Source of the DNA: Halobacterium jilantaiense
GTDB lineage: Archaea > Halobacteriota > Halobacteria > Halobacteriales > Halobacteriaceae
Direction: 5' to 3'
DNA: 64,000 nt
Assembly (NCBI RefSeq): GCF_900110535.1
Contig: NZ_FOJA01000001.1
Coordinates: 1,771,393-1,835,392, forward strand
Below the pieces are notes generated by a model. The model ran no database searches. It was not told the origin of the DNA and saw nothing but the letters and a program-made list of their open reading frames with translations. Positions 17,940 through 26,903 of this stretch are shown piece by piece (the stretch's first letter is position 1; the number at the start of each line of letters is the position of its first letter). The position numbers and the translations under genes are program-made.

Positions 17940-18560
17940 TCAGAGCAGCTCGAACTCCATCGGGTCCTCGGGCAGGTCGTCGGCCCGCGGGAAGAACTTC
18001 CGGTAGCCGTCGTGCCGGAACGTCCCCAGACGCGTCTTGTCGAGCGTCCGAACGAACGTGAACATCTCGCCCTCCTCGCGGGCGGCGTACGCGCACATCT
18101 GGGTGTCGCGCAGCTGGTACGCACCGGCCAGTAGAATGACGCGTTCGACATCGTGGTCGACCAACTCCTCCACGATGAACGCGTCGGCCTCTACCTCGCC
18201 GCGGTAGACGTCGTACTGGCCGTACTCGCCGGCCTCGAACGCGTCGACGAACTCGTCGGCGTCGTCGTCCGGGATGACGAACTCCATCCCGTACTCGCCG
18301 TCGTCGTCGTTCGAGTCGCGGCCGATCGGACCCGCGTCTACGGAGGTGATGTCCGTGACCTCGTACCCCTCCTCGCGCCACTCCTCGGCGATGGCCTCCA
18401 TGTCCGCGATGGTGTCCTTCCACGCGGCCTTCAGCTGGCCGGCCTGCGCTTCGATTCTGTCGGCGCGTCGATTCTGCTCCTCGACGGCCTCCGCGGTGTC
18501 AGTCGCCGCGGTCGTCGGCACGTCGTCGTCACCGTCGACGTGACCGGGTGCGTCTACCAT
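17940..18560 (-). CDS. Conserved haloarchaeal acidic protein, unknown function
   Basis: A 206-residue soluble acidic protein. The N-terminal 20 residues are low complexity; residues about 25-65 look like a coiled helix (EEQNRRADRIEAQAGQLKAAW), followed by an alpha/beta domain with the segment VERVILLAGAYQLRDTQMCAYAAREEGEMFTFVRTLD. I believe homologues are annotated in haloarchaea only as a domain of unknown function. It lies directly upstream of the CBS/glyS unit. No catalytic motif seen. Confidence 0.72.
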   Translation of the reverse strand: MVDAPGHVDGDDDVPTTAATDTAEAVEEQNRRADRIEAQAGQLKAAWKDTIADMEAIAEEWREEGYEVTDITSVDAGPIGRDSNDDDGEYGMEFVIPDDDADEFVDAFEAGEYGQYDVYRGEVEADAFIVEELVDHDVERVILLAGAYQLRDTQMCAYAAREEGEMFTFVRTLDKTRLGTFRHDGYRKFFPRADDLPEDPMEFELL

Positions 18561-18608
18561 GTCGCCGCGTTATCGACTCACACTCAAGTATCCTTCCGTG
18601 ACGCCGAC

Positions 18609-19073
18609 CTACACCCCGACGCCGAACACCTGTTCCATCGCCAGCGACACCAGCAGCGTCACGATAGCGCCGAGGAACACGCGCACCCCGGTCGGCAGCC
18701 GCCCCGACGGCGGCAGCGGCCGCAGGCTCGCCGGTGGCAACTGCTGGACGAACCCCTGAAACTTCGTCTCCGGGTCCTCGCTGGTCTCTCCACTGAACGC
18801 CAGCAGGCCGTCGTCGTCGTCGTTCTTCCACGCGGACGTCGGCCGCAGCATCATCGTTCCCGCGAACACCGACAGCCACCCGAACACGAACAACCCCAGC
18901 TTCACGCCCGGTGCAACTGCACTCCCGGTGGCCAGCGCCCCCAGCGTCGACAGCGCCACGAACACCGCCAGCAGGACGCCGACGTACGTCACGAGGTCGA
19001 ACAGCTGTGCCACTCGGTCCGTCTCGACGTCCGCCACGCCGGAGCGTCCCGAGTCGCTGGAGGGCACCGACAT
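18609..19073 (-). CDS. Small membrane protein, distal gene of the second importer operon
   Basis: A 154-residue protein with three to four hydrophobic segments: about 25-50, 55-75 and a C-terminal helix 130-152 (VRVFLGAIVTLLVSLAMEQVF), with a soluble loop between that contains the Asp-rich WKNDDDDGLLAF. It starts three bases after the stop of the upstream OppF-type ATPase, so it is probably translated from the same mRNA, but no ABC importer role is known to me. Conserved haloarchaeal membrane proteins of this size are common. Function unknown. Confidence 0.65.
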   Translation of the reverse strand: MSVPSSDSGRSGVADVETDRVAQLFDLVTYVGVLLAVFVALSTLGALATGSAVAPGVKLGLFVFGWLSVFAGTMMLRPTSAWKNDDDDGLLAFSGETSEDPETKFQGFVQQLPPASLRPLPPSGRLPTGVRVFLGAIVTLLVSLAMEQVFGVGV

Positions 19074-19076
19074 CAG

Positions 19077-20423
19077 TTACGAGAAGTCGTGGGTCCGCAG
19101 GTACTCCTGGGTGTCCATGTACTCCTCGCGGTGGCGGTGACACCGACTCACTCGGTCCGTGCCGCCGACCTGGTGTTGCTCGGGCTGCTCTCCCTCACAG
19201 ACGCTCCCGAACTCGTCGCGGAGCGTCTCCTGGGCGGACTCCAGGTCGTCGCGTTCGACGTACTCGACGGCCTCGTCGACCGTCTGGCGGACGTCACTCG
19301 GCGTGTTCAGGTCGCCGAACGCGTCCTCGACGACCTCCTCGACGTCCATCCCCTTCGTCTCCATTCCGAGGAGTTCCCGAACGCGCTCGCCGGCCGACTT
19401 CGTCACGTCGCTGCGCTCGCGGAGCACCTCCCGGAACACCTCGACGGCCTCCCAGACGTCGTCGTCGAGGTCCTCGTACTTCTCCGGCCGAATCTTGAAC
19501 GGACACCGCGTGCTGAACACGCAGCCAGCCGGCGGGTCCCGCGGGCTCGGCGGCGTCCCACGCAGCGTGATTCGGCTCTTCTCCTGGCTCGGGTCGGGCT
19601 CCGGAATCGCCGACAGCAGCGAGTTCGTGTACGGGTTCGCCGGATCGTCGAAGATTGCGTCGACCGGTCCGATCTCCATGATCTTCCCGAGATACATCAC
19701 GGCGACGCGGTCACAGATGTGCTCGACGACGGAGAGGTCGTGCGCGATCATCAGGTACGTCAGCCCGAACTCGTCCTGCAGGTCGTCCAGGAGGTTCAGG
19801 ATTTTCGCCTGCACGGAGACGTCCAGCGCACTCACGGGCTCGTCAAGCACCAGGAAGTCCGGCTCCAGCGCGAGCGCGCGAGCGATGCCGACGCGCTGCT
19901 TCTGGCCGCCGGAGAACTGGAACGGATACCGGTAGTAGTGCTCCTCGGCGAGCCCAACGATCTCCAGCAGCGCTCGCACGCGCTCGCGGCGCTTCTGCGG
20001 CGTCTTCCAGCCGTGGACGTTCAACGGCTCCATGATGATCTCCCCGACGGTCATCCGGGTGTTCAGGCTGGAGTCGGGGTCCTGGAACACCATCTGGACG
20101 TTCTGCCGCCACTCCTTGAGTTCCTTCCCGGACAGCGTCGTGATGTCCGTTCCGTCGTAGCGGACGTCGCCGGCGGTCGCGGTCTCCAGTTGCATCAGCG
20201 TCCGGCCGAGCGTCGACTTCCCGCAGCCGGACTCCCCGACCAGTCCCAGGGTTTCCCCCCGGCGCACGTCGAAGTTCACGTCGTCGACGGCCTTCACGGG
20301 CTTCCCGCTGAACATGCCGTCGCCGCCGTAGTACGTCTTCAGACCGTCTATCTCGACGAGCGTCTCGCCCGTCTGCGTCCCAACTGTCGCGTCCTCGCGT
20401 CGCTCCTGGTAGAGTGTCGTCAT
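19077..20423 (-). CDS. Second importer: OppF/DppF-class ATPase with inserted C-terminal domain
   Basis: A 448-residue ATPase, paralogous to the one at 5419. Walker [10 protein letters not shown] near 63-71, Q-loop QDPDSS, signature FSGGQKQR at 170, Walker B LVLDEP at 191-196. The oligopeptide C-terminal cysteine motif is again interrupted: C301 and C307 (GCVF, TRCP) are separated from C409 and C428 by about 100 acidic, helix-rich residues. Its cysteine spacing is almost identical to the first paralogue (298/304/410/428), but the insert sequences differ. It overlaps the OppD-type gene by four bases. Confidence 0.94.
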   Translation of the reverse strand: MTTLYQERREDATVGTQTGETLVEIDGLKTYYGGDGMFSGKPVKAVDDVNFDVRRGETLGLVGESGCGKSTLGRTLMQLETATAGDVRYDGTDITTLSGKELKEWRQNVQMVFQDPDSSLNTRMTVGEIIMEPLNVHGWKTPQKRRERVRALLEIVGLAEEHYYRYPFQFSGGQKQRVGIARALALEPDFLVLDEPVSALDVSVQAKILNLLDDLQDEFGLTYLMIAHDLSVVEHICDRVAVMYLGKIMEIGPVDAIFDDPANPYTNSLLSAIPEPDPSQEKSRITLRGTPPSPRDPPAGCVFSTRCPFKIRPEKYEDLDDDVWEAVEVFREVLRERSDVTKSAGERVRELLGMETKGMDVEEVVEDAFGDLNTPSDVRQTVDEAVEYVERDDLESAQETLRDEFGSVCEGEQPEQHQVGGTDRVSRCHRHREEYMDTQEYLRTHDFS

Positions 20424-21508
20424 TCGGGCACCTCCTGTTCGGTTGCGTCCTCACGCGACCGGTGTAGCTCCACGGCTTCGCTCTGATTGACGTCCTCGGG
20501 GTACAGCAGGCAGGCGGCCTCGTGGTCGTCGGTCTCGTCGTCGACCTCGACGGGCACTGGGTGCACCTGTTCGCAGTCGTCGAACGCCTTCGGACACCGC
20601 GGAGCGAACCGGCAGTACGTCGCCGGTTCGTTCGGCGTCGGAACCTCGCCCTCGATGGTCGTCAGCTCCGACCCTCGCTCGTTCCGGCTCGGGATCGACT
20701 CCAGCAGCCCCTGCGTGTAGGGGTGTTTCGGGTTCGAGAACAGCTCGTCGACGGGCGCTTTCTCCACGACCTCGCCCGCGTACATCACGTTCACGCGGTC
20801 GGCCACCTCGGCGATGACGCCCATGTCGTGCGTGATGAACATGATGCCGAGATTCTTCTCCTCTTTCAGTTCGTGCAGGAGGTCGAGAATCTGGGCCTGG
20901 ATGGTGACGTCCAGCGCCGTCGTCGGCTCGTCGCAGATGAGCAGGTCCGGGTCGCAGGCCAGCGCCACCGCGATGACGGCGCGCTGACGCATCCCCCCGG
21001 AGAACTCGTGAGGGTACTCCTCGATGCGGCGCGGCGCGTCCGGGATGCCGACGTCTTCCAGCAGCTCGATGGCCTTCTGGGTCGCCTCCCGGCCACGCAT
21101 CCCCTGGTGGAGTCGCAGCGACTCCTTGATCTGGTTCCCGACGGTGTAGACGGGGTTCAGCGACGACAGCGGGTCTTGGAACACCATCGCGATTTCACCG
21201 CCGCGAATCTGTTGCCACTCCTTCTCGGTGTTGCCGACGAGCTCCCGTCCCTTGTACTGGATGGAGCCACCGACGATGCGGCCCGGCGAGTCGACGAGCC
21301 CCATGATGGACCGGGCGGTCACGGACTTCCCGGAGCCGGACTCGCCGACGATGCCGACGGACTCACCACGGTCGATTTCGAAGCTTACGCCGTCCACGGC
21401 GCGAATCGTCTCCTTGTCGGTGAAGAACGCGGTCTGGAGGTTGTCGACGGAGAGCAGTGCCTCCTCGTCGACGCGGCTGTCGGGTGCGTACTGACTGTCG
21501 CTCATCAC
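20420..21508 (-). CDS. Second importer: OppD/DppD-class ATPase
   Basis: A 362-residue ATPase with Walker A GESGSGKS, signature FSGGMRQR, Walker [13 protein letters not shown] and H-loop FITHDMGV. The C-terminal motif is of ordinary length with four cysteines ([19 protein letters not shown]). It forms the nucleotide-binding pair with the neighbouring OppF-class protein. Start ATG overlaps the permease stop by four bases. Confidence 0.95.
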   Translation of the reverse strand: MMSDSQYAPDSRVDEEALLSVDNLQTAFFTDKETIRAVDGVSFEIDRGESVGIVGESGSGKSVTARSIMGLVDSPGRIVGGSIQYKGRELVGNTEKEWQQIRGGEIAMVFQDPLSSLNPVYTVGNQIKESLRLHQGMRGREATQKAIELLEDVGIPDAPRRIEEYPHEFSGGMRQRAVIAVALACDPDLLICDEPTTALDVTIQAQILDLLHELKEEKNLGIMFITHDMGVIAEVADRVNVMYAGEVVEKAPVDELFSNPKHPYTQGLLESIPSRNERGSELTTIEGEVPTPNEPATYCRFAPRCPKAFDDCEQVHPVPVEVDDETDDHEAACLLYPEDVNQSEAVELHRSREDATEQEVPE

Positions 21509-22986
21509 GCACCACCCCCTGCGGCCGCGGCTTCACCAGCCGAGTCGTCGCTCGAACTCTGCGGGTCGATCGCGTCACGGATGCCGTCACCGAGCGCGTT
21601 GAACCCGAGGACGATGAGCGTAATCATCACACCGGGGAACACGGAGATGTGCCAGGAATCAGTGGTGATGAAGCTCTGCCCACCAGCGATTGCGCGACCG
21701 AGCTCCGGCGTCGGCGCGGTCACGCCCAGGCCGAGGTACGCTAGGCCGGCGGAGCCGATGATGTAGCCGCCGAGGCTCATCGAGAGGTAGATGAGCAGGT
21801 AGCCGATGACGTACGGAGCCACGTGTTTCTTCACGATGCTCCACGGCCGGTCACCGAAGCCTTTCGCGGCGGTCACCCACTCGTTCTCGACAATCTGGAA
21901 CGAGGGGCCGCGGATGGCGCGCCACAGCCCCATCCATCCCCAGATACCGAACAGGAACGCGAGGATGAACGCACCGCTGTAGATGTCTGATATCCAGTGG
22001 TCCTGTAGTACTGTAACCAACATGATGAGCACCAGTAGCCGTGGCATCGCGGAGAACGCGTCGCTGGTCAACACGGCCGCGAGGTCGACCAGCCCCTTGT
22101 AGTACGATGTCAGTAGCGCCAGCGACAGCGCGATGCCGCCAGCGAGCGCGGACGCGAATATCCCGATGAACAGCGAGATTCGCGCCCCGAACGCCATGAA
22201 CGTGAACAGGTCTTTTCCGGTCGTCAGTGTCCCGACCGGGTGGAACCGATCGAATTTGTCGTACGACCACACGCCGAAGTTCTGCCGGTCGCCCTTCGAC
22301 TTCGCCGCGACGTTTGCGGTACCGACCGTCGTCGTCTGGACTTCGCCGGCGTCGTCGTTGTAGTACTCGATCTGGTTGCCGTACGGGTTGGTCAGGTTCT
22401 GGGACTCCGTTGTCGGACTCACCACGGGCGCGAACAGCGCCATGACGAGGAATGCGGCGACGAGGACCAGACCGAATCGGCCCCAGTTGTGGCTGCGGAA
22501 CCGGTCGACCATGTCGTCGCCGGGGGTCCAGTCGGCGTACCGGTAGTGCCGCCGGAACGTCATGTAGCCGCGCCACGCCCAGTACAGCGTCACCGCGGCG
22601 TAGGCGTAGACGAGCGTGAGTCGAACGAGCCACGCGTACGCGGGCTCCAGACCGAGGAACGTTCCCTGCCAGCCTTCGCCCGGAACGTGGTAGCCCTGAT
22701 TCGGAACCAATCCACGTTCGAGCAGCGTCGGCACGCTGGCGAGTGCGTTCCCGATGTCCGCGAACACGCCAGCGACGCCCGTGATGACGCCGCCGATAGC
22801 TGCGGGCAGGATGTCGGCGACGCCGTTGACCGGCACCCCCCACGGAATGGACATGATTGCGCTCCAGATGGCACCGAACTCCAGCAGTACCAGAAACGCC
22901 ATGACGGCTCCCCAGCGGGCGGCCGGGCCGGGGTTCTCTTTCACTCGCGCGACAATGCTGTCGTTTTTGTTCTCACTCACTGACAT
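21505..22986 (-). CDS. Second importer: OppC/DppC-class permease with long N-terminal extension
   Basis: A 493-residue permease, about 190 residues longer than bacterial OppC. The core with six membrane segments and the EAA loop (IVENEWVTAAKGFGDRPWSIVKKHV) occupies roughly 160-480. The first 150 residues contribute about three additional hydrophobic segments separated by a loop with GYHVPGEGWQGTFLG, before the RFRSHNWGRFGLVLV sequence that resembles a canonical OppC start. A periplasmic loop carries the segment TNPYGNQIEYYNDDAGEV. Extra helices also occur in the first operon's OppC homologue, though shorter there. Gap to the upstream gene is three bases. Confidence 0.93.
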   Translation of the reverse strand: MSVSENKNDSIVARVKENPGPAARWGAVMAFLVLLEFGAIWSAIMSIPWGVPVNGVADILPAAIGGVITGVAGVFADIGNALASVPTLLERGLVPNQGYHVPGEGWQGTFLGLEPAYAWLVRLTLVYAYAAVTLYWAWRGYMTFRRHYRYADWTPGDDMVDRFRSHNWGRFGLVLVAAFLVMALFAPVVSPTTESQNLTNPYGNQIEYYNDDAGEVQTTTVGTANVAAKSKGDRQNFGVWSYDKFDRFHPVGTLTTGKDLFTFMAFGARISLFIGIFASALAGGIALSLALLTSYYKGLVDLAAVLTSDAFSAMPRLLVLIMLVTVLQDHWISDIYSGAFILAFLFGIWGWMGLWRAIRGPSFQIVENEWVTAAKGFGDRPWSIVKKHVAPYVIGYLLIYLSMSLGGYIIGSAGLAYLGLGVTAPTPELGRAIAGGQSFITTDSWHISVFPGVMITLIVLGFNALGDGIRDAIDPQSSSDDSAGEAAAAGGGA

Positions 22987-22989
22987 TGT

Positions 22990-24003
22990 TCACTCACTCT
23001 CGAAGCCGACGCGGGGGTCGACAATTGTGTACAGGAAGTCCTGGAGGATGTTCAGCCCGACGATGAGCAGGATAATGAGGTACATCATCGCGACGGCCAG
23101 CGGGAGGTCACCGCGTGTCATCGCGCTGAAGAATAGGAACCCGATTCCATTGATACCGAAGACGTTCTCGATGAGAACGGACCCACCGACGAGTACGCCA
23201 GCCTCGGCGGTGATGACGGGAATCAGCGGGATGAGGGCGTTCCGGAAGATGTGCTTCCAGACGATGCTACGCCCCGGCACGCCTTTCGCCCGCGCCATCT
23301 CGACGTAGTTGGAGTTCTTGGCTTCGAGGAACGCCGTCCGTCCGATGCGCATCTCGTTGCCCATCGACGCGGACCCGAGCACGAGCGCGCCCGGGAGCAC
23401 GACTTTCACCGCCGCGATGAAGTTCATCGGCTGGAGGAGGTTGTCCATGTCCGGCGTCCCCGCCACGTTCGTGGACACGATCCAGTTCTGCCAGTCGAAG
23501 CCGAACAGGAAGGTCTCCGACTTGGACAGCACCAGCAACATGAGGACCGCGAGCCAGAAGTTCGGCATTGCACGCCAGACGATACCGGTGAACGACGCCG
23601 TGTAGTCACCCAGCGTGTTCGGCCGCAGTCCCGCGTAGAAGCCGAGCGGGATACCGACGAACAGCGGGAGGATGACTGCGAGCGCCCCCATCAGCACGGT
23701 CCGGGGCGCGTACGAGAGGATGACCTCGTTCGCAGGAACGTCGGGTCGAATGACCCACGACTCTCCGAGGTCGAAGGTGAACATGTCCACCATAAACCTG
23801 AAGTACTGCTCCCAGAGCGGCTGATTCAGCCCCAGTGACCGTTCGAGGTTTGCAATCTGCTCCGAGGTTGCTTGCATTCCCAGGATTGCCGCCGCCGGGT
23901 CTATCGGCCCGGCGTAGATGATTAAGAACGTCAGTGACGTACCGAAAATTATCACTGGGATCGACAGTACGAGTCGTTTCGCGAAGTATGTCCACCGGCT
24001 CAT
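22990..24003 (-). CDS. Second importer: OppB/DppB-class permease
   Basis: A 337-residue permease opening MSRWTYFAKRLVLSIP, with six predicted helices and the EAA loop VEMARAKGVPGRSIVWKHIFRNA near residue 235. Typical length. It pairs with the long OppC homologue downstream. Separated from the binding-protein gene by 179 nt that contain a hairpin/T-run, so its expression may be set independently from the receptor. Confidence 0.95.
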   Translation of the reverse strand: MSRWTYFAKRLVLSIPVIIFGTSLTFLIIYAGPIDPAAAILGMQATSEQIANLERSLGLNQPLWEQYFRFMVDMFTFDLGESWVIRPDVPANEVILSYAPRTVLMGALAVILPLFVGIPLGFYAGLRPNTLGDYTASFTGIVWRAMPNFWLAVLMLLVLSKSETFLFGFDWQNWIVSTNVAGTPDMDNLLQPMNFIAAVKVVLPGALVLGSASMGNEMRIGRTAFLEAKNSNYVEMARAKGVPGRSIVWKHIFRNALIPLIPVITAEAGVLVGGSVLIENVFGINGIGFLFFSAMTRGDLPLAVAMMYLIILLIVGLNILQDFLYTIVDPRVGFESE

Positions 24004-24182
24004 ATGTGCGTGCCTCGGGTTGTGCGACTGGTTTGCATTCTTCTCTGTCTCATATTCGCGTTTAGGTCTTGCGCTTCGGAGGGTTCGGGGCGCGTTGAGG
24101 GCGTTCGTACCGAAATACGACTACGTCGTTGCCGCGTTCGAAAAAACGGGGGACGGTTCGGTCGGCTCGCCGACTGATTCGA
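24004..24182 (-). terminator. Inter-cistronic hairpin plus U-tract (partial terminator) in the second importer operon
   Basis: Reading the minus strand after the receptor gene's stop, GTCGGCGAGCCGAC (24174-24161; six-base stem, two-base loop) is followed 14 nt later by GTTTTTTCG (24147-24139). This resembles an attenuating terminator between the abundant receptor message and the permease/ATPase message. Further on, the GC drops around 24050-24060 (ATATTCGCG on the plus strand), which might hold a secondary promoter for the permease genes. Inference from sequence. Confidence 0.5.
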
Positions 24183-26072
24183 TTACTCGTACTCGCCGCG
24201 GTCGCCGATGCCGATGCTGTTGGACTTCGAGCGAGAACTGTCCATCGCACCGACGCGCGGGGAGTCGACCCACGGATAGTCGTAGAACTGCGCTATCTGG
24301 TGGATCATCGGGATGTAGATGGCGTCCTCTTTGATTGCTTCCTCCATCATCTGGCCGCCTTCCGCGCGTCCTTCCTTCTGACCGGAACCGTAGTTGTCCT
24401 GAATCTTCGCCCAGCCGTCCTTGGCCTTCTGAGCCGCAGTCGCGTTGTCGCCCCGCCAGTTAGTGTAGCCGACCTGCTCGCCTTTCGAGGTGTTCGTCGC
24501 CGGCGGGTACGCGAGATTCAGGAAGTTGTCGGCACCCGGATAGTCGGCAATCCAGCCGAGGAAGAACATGTCGAAGTTACCCTGCCGTCCGGTGTTGAGG
24601 AACGCGTTCCAGTCAGCGGACTGCAGTTCGATGTCGATGTACGCTTCGGTGAGCTGGTCGCGCAGCAGCGTGAACAGGTCGCTGCCCCACGACGACGCCG
24701 TACTCGACGACATGTTGAACGTCATGGAGAAGCGGTTGTCTGGCCCGTATCCTGCCTCCTCCATGACTTCGATCGACTTCTGGAGCTGCGGCCCTGTCTG
24801 GTAGCCGTACTCGTACTCCTTTGCGCGGCTCGTGTACTCGGACGGGCCACCCGGGAAGATGGACGGCGGCGTAAAGTGATACGCCTGCTTTGCGGGCCGC
24901 GGGTAAACCTCATTGACGAACTGCTGCTGGCTGAACGTATATCCAACGGCCTTGCGGACCGCTTTCGGGACGTTCAGGGCGTTGAACCCGAGGTAGAACG
25001 TCGACAGCGTTGCGACCTCGTAGTACTGTGCGGTCATGCCGTTCTCCTCCATCGGCCCGTAGGTACCGTAGCGGCGGCCACGGTCGTCGGTGCCCTCGAA
25101 GTTCCGGAGGTCGGGGTCGTACTGGGCAGACGGGAAGACCGGAGAGTCGGCGTTGACGTTGACGGTCGCGTACGTGTACCGCGGGTTGGTCTCGTTGAAG
25201 ATGGCCTTGTCGATGCCGGCGTTCCGCGGCTCCTTGCCGTGGTAGTCGTCGCGGGCGTCGAGCTTGACCTCGGAGGACTGCTCCCAGCTAGCGAGGACGT
25301 ACGGGCCGGCACCGACCGGCTCCTCGGTCGCGAACTTCCGGTATTCCATCTGACCCTCGTAGTCATCGATGTCGCCGACAATGCCCTCCGGCACAGCGGA
25401 GAACGACGTGTACGCGAGCAGGCTCGTCGCCCCGTAGAACGGCTCTTCGAGCTCGATGCGGAGCGTGTAGTCGTCCTCGGCTTCGACGGCGAGCGTGCCG
25501 GGCTTGTAGACCTCGACCTCCTCTTCTTCGCCGTCGTCGTTCTCCCGAGTGTCCGTCATCGTCTCGTGTGCGACGCCGAGCGAGTTCAGGATGAATGTCT
25601 TGCGGCGGGAGTTGTCGGAGGCGGCGAGCCGTTCGAAGGAGTAGACGAAGTCCTGTGCGGTGACTTCGTCGCCATTGCTGTACAGGGCACCCTCCTTGAG
25701 CGTGAACGTCAGCACTGCGCCGTTGTCCTCGGTTTCGAGGCTCTTCGCGAGGAGATTCTCGACGTTGGTCTGACCGTTCGGGTAGTTAGTCAGGGTGTCG
25801 AAGATGTTCTGAATGTTCGCGCCGGACGTCGAGTCCGTCGCCTTGATCGGGTCGAGGGTGTCCATCGTCCCGCCGTTGAGCGAGCGCACGCGCTTGCTCG
25901 TGTCGACTTCTCCCTCGCCCATTCCGTCGTCGTCGTCGCTGTCGCCGGGCGCGGTGGTTTCGGAGTCATCGCCGTCTCCGTCGCCAGTACATCCAGCCAG
26001 GGCGGCTGCGGTCGCAGCGGCACCAGTTCCCTGCAGGAACCGACGCCGGGAGAGGTTGTCAGTATCTGTCAT
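24183..26072 (-). CDS. Second importer: Tat-exported lipoprotein substrate-binding protein
   Basis: A 629-residue OppA/DppA-type receptor. Tat motif SRRRFLQG (R9-R11), lipobox LAGC with C28, then a Gly/Asp-rich tether to about residue 55. The binding fold follows (RSLNGGTMDTLDPIKATDS, LTNYPNGQTNVENLLAKSLE). The C-terminal part includes FFLGWIADYPGADNFLNLAYPP, a stretch typical of DppA/OppA proteins. First gene of its operon with a TATA-like element about 30 nt upstream. Ligand not predictable beyond a peptide-like compound. Confidence 0.94.
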   Translation of the reverse strand: MTDTDNLSRRRFLQGTGAAATAAALAGCTGDGDGDDSETTAPGDSDDDDGMGEGEVDTSKRVRSLNGGTMDTLDPIKATDSTSGANIQNIFDTLTNYPNGQTNVENLLAKSLETEDNGAVLTFTLKEGALYSNGDEVTAQDFVYSFERLAASDNSRRKTFILNSLGVAHETMTDTRENDDGEEEEVEVYKPGTLAVEAEDDYTLRIELEEPFYGATSLLAYTSFSAVPEGIVGDIDDYEGQMEYRKFATEEPVGAGPYVLASWEQSSEVKLDARDDYHGKEPRNAGIDKAIFNETNPRYTYATVNVNADSPVFPSAQYDPDLRNFEGTDDRGRRYGTYGPMEENGMTAQYYEVATLSTFYLGFNALNVPKAVRKAVGYTFSQQQFVNEVYPRPAKQAYHFTPPSIFPGGPSEYTSRAKEYEYGYQTGPQLQKSIEVMEEAGYGPDNRFSMTFNMSSSTASSWGSDLFTLLRDQLTEAYIDIELQSADWNAFLNTGRQGNFDMFFLGWIADYPGADNFLNLAYPPATNTSKGEQVGYTNWRGDNATAAQKAKDGWAKIQDNYGSGQKEGRAEGGQMMEEAIKEDAIYIPMIHQIAQFYDYPWVDSPRVGAMDSSRSKSNSIGIGDRGEYE

Positions 26073-26091
26073 CCACCCTCGGATTACTAAT

Positions 26092-26109
26092 CTATAGTGA
26101 TAAACTTAC
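26092..26109 (-). promoter_or_regulatory. TATA region of the second importer operon
   Basis: On the minus strand TAAGTTTATCACTATAG lies 20-37 nt upstream of the ATG at 26072; GTTTATC is centred about 30 nt away. Sequence-only prediction. Confidence 0.5.
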
Positions 26110-26225
26110 CGCTTCTTTAGGGTAGAATCCACTCGGTTTTCGGGGTACGGGGCCGCTCTCCACCGCCGTCTCGCACAACGCGGTAGCATGCACCACGGTA
26201 TTGCCTCCACGCGCGGTCCGACGAA

Positions 26226-26256
26226 CTTAAGTACTGGTTGTCACATTGTGTCACAC
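26226..26256 (+). promoter_or_regulatory. TATA box followed by tandem TGTCAC repeat (candidate operator)
   Basis: CTTAAGTA at 26226-26233 is a TATA-like element about 31 nt above the ATG at 26260. Between them TGTCAC occurs at 26239-26244 and again at 26249-26254, exactly one 10-bp turn apart, and the junction also forms CACA-T-TGTG. A repeat on one DNA face over the predicted transcription start is a plausible repressor site. The regulator is unknown. Confidence 0.4.
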
Positions 26257-26259
26257 GTC

Positions 26260-26424
26260 ATGTCGACTGACGCCGCCAACCCGGCACACTGCGGGACCGA
26301 CGTGATGGCCTCACTGGACGACGATGGCCCCGAGTCCCGACTCGTCATCGCGGACATCTCCACGGACGACGCGTGGATGTCCGTAACGGAAGCCGACGCC
26401 ACGCCGCTCTCGGCGTGGCGGTAA
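26260..26424 (+). CDS. 54-residue acidic haloarchaeal protein
   Basis: A short protein starting MSTDAANPAHCGTDVMASLDDDG and containing SRLVIADISTDDAWMSV before the C-terminus PLSAWR. The pattern 'VIADIS.DDAW' recurs, in my recollection, in a small haloarchaeal family of unknown function. An upstream in-frame ATG at 26188 would add 24 residues but conflicts with the TATA box position, so 26260 is preferred. It precedes the PPC-domain gene by 59 nt. Confidence 0.7.
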   Translation: MSTDAANPAHCGTDVMASLDDDGPESRLVIADISTDDAWMSVTEADATPLSAWR

Positions 26425-26483
26425 GGACGGCGCAGCCGACCCCAACGCGAGGACTTTTCCTCACCCACCCCGTTGGTCGCCCC

Positions 26484-26903
26484 ATGAACGTCCGCGAAGT
26501 CACGGGCGACCGCGAGTTCGTCGTCAGCCTCGACCACGGCGCGGAGTGGCGCGGGGAACTCGAGACGCTGGCCGCCGACGAGGGCCTCGACGCCGCCTGG
26601 TTCGTCGGAATGGGGGCAGTTCAGGACGCCGAACTCTGGTACTACGATCAGGACGACTTCGAGTACAAGTCCGCCGAGTTCGACGAGCCACTCGAGGTCG
26701 CCACTTGCGTCGGCAACATCTCCGACCTAGACGGCGAGCCGTTCGCACACACGCACGTAACACTGTCTAGACGGTCCGGTCAGGCGCTCGCCGGCCACCT
26801 GGAGCGCGCCACCGTCTTCGCCGGCGAGGTGTACGTCCGGGAACTCGACACCGAACTCGTCCGCGAGCACGACCCGACGACCGACCTCGACCTCTGGCTG
26901 TAA
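26484..26903 (+). CDS. PPC-domain (DUF296) DNA-binding-type protein
   Basis: A 139-residue single-domain protein of the PPC/DUF296 family, found in plant AT-hook proteins and as stand-alone trimers in prokaryotes. Typical segments are GAEWRGELETLAADEGLDAAWF, the GAVQDAELWYYD strand and the histidine-bearing FAHTHVTLS segment, followed by GHLERATVFAGEVYV. Prokaryotic members have proposed DNA-related or metal-binding roles but function is unsettled. Its TAA stop shares one base with the polC ATG (TAATG), implying tight translational coupling with the replicative polymerase. Confidence 0.87.
   Translation: MNVREVTGDREFVVSLDHGAEWRGELETLAADEGLDAAWFVGMGAVQDAELWYYDQDDFEYKSAEFDEPLEVATCVGNISDLDGEPFAHTHVTLSRRSGQALAGHLERATVFAGEVYVRELDTELVREHDPTTDLDLWL

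Noticed and set aside
18153-20486. 777-residue plus-strand ORF across the OppF-type ATPase and small genes
   Set aside because: Spans several real minus-strand genes, is arginine/histidine-rich and has no domain.
24129-26090. 653-residue plus-strand ORF opposite the receptor gene
   Set aside because: Shadow of the minus-strand receptor, whose signal peptide and family motifs are clear.
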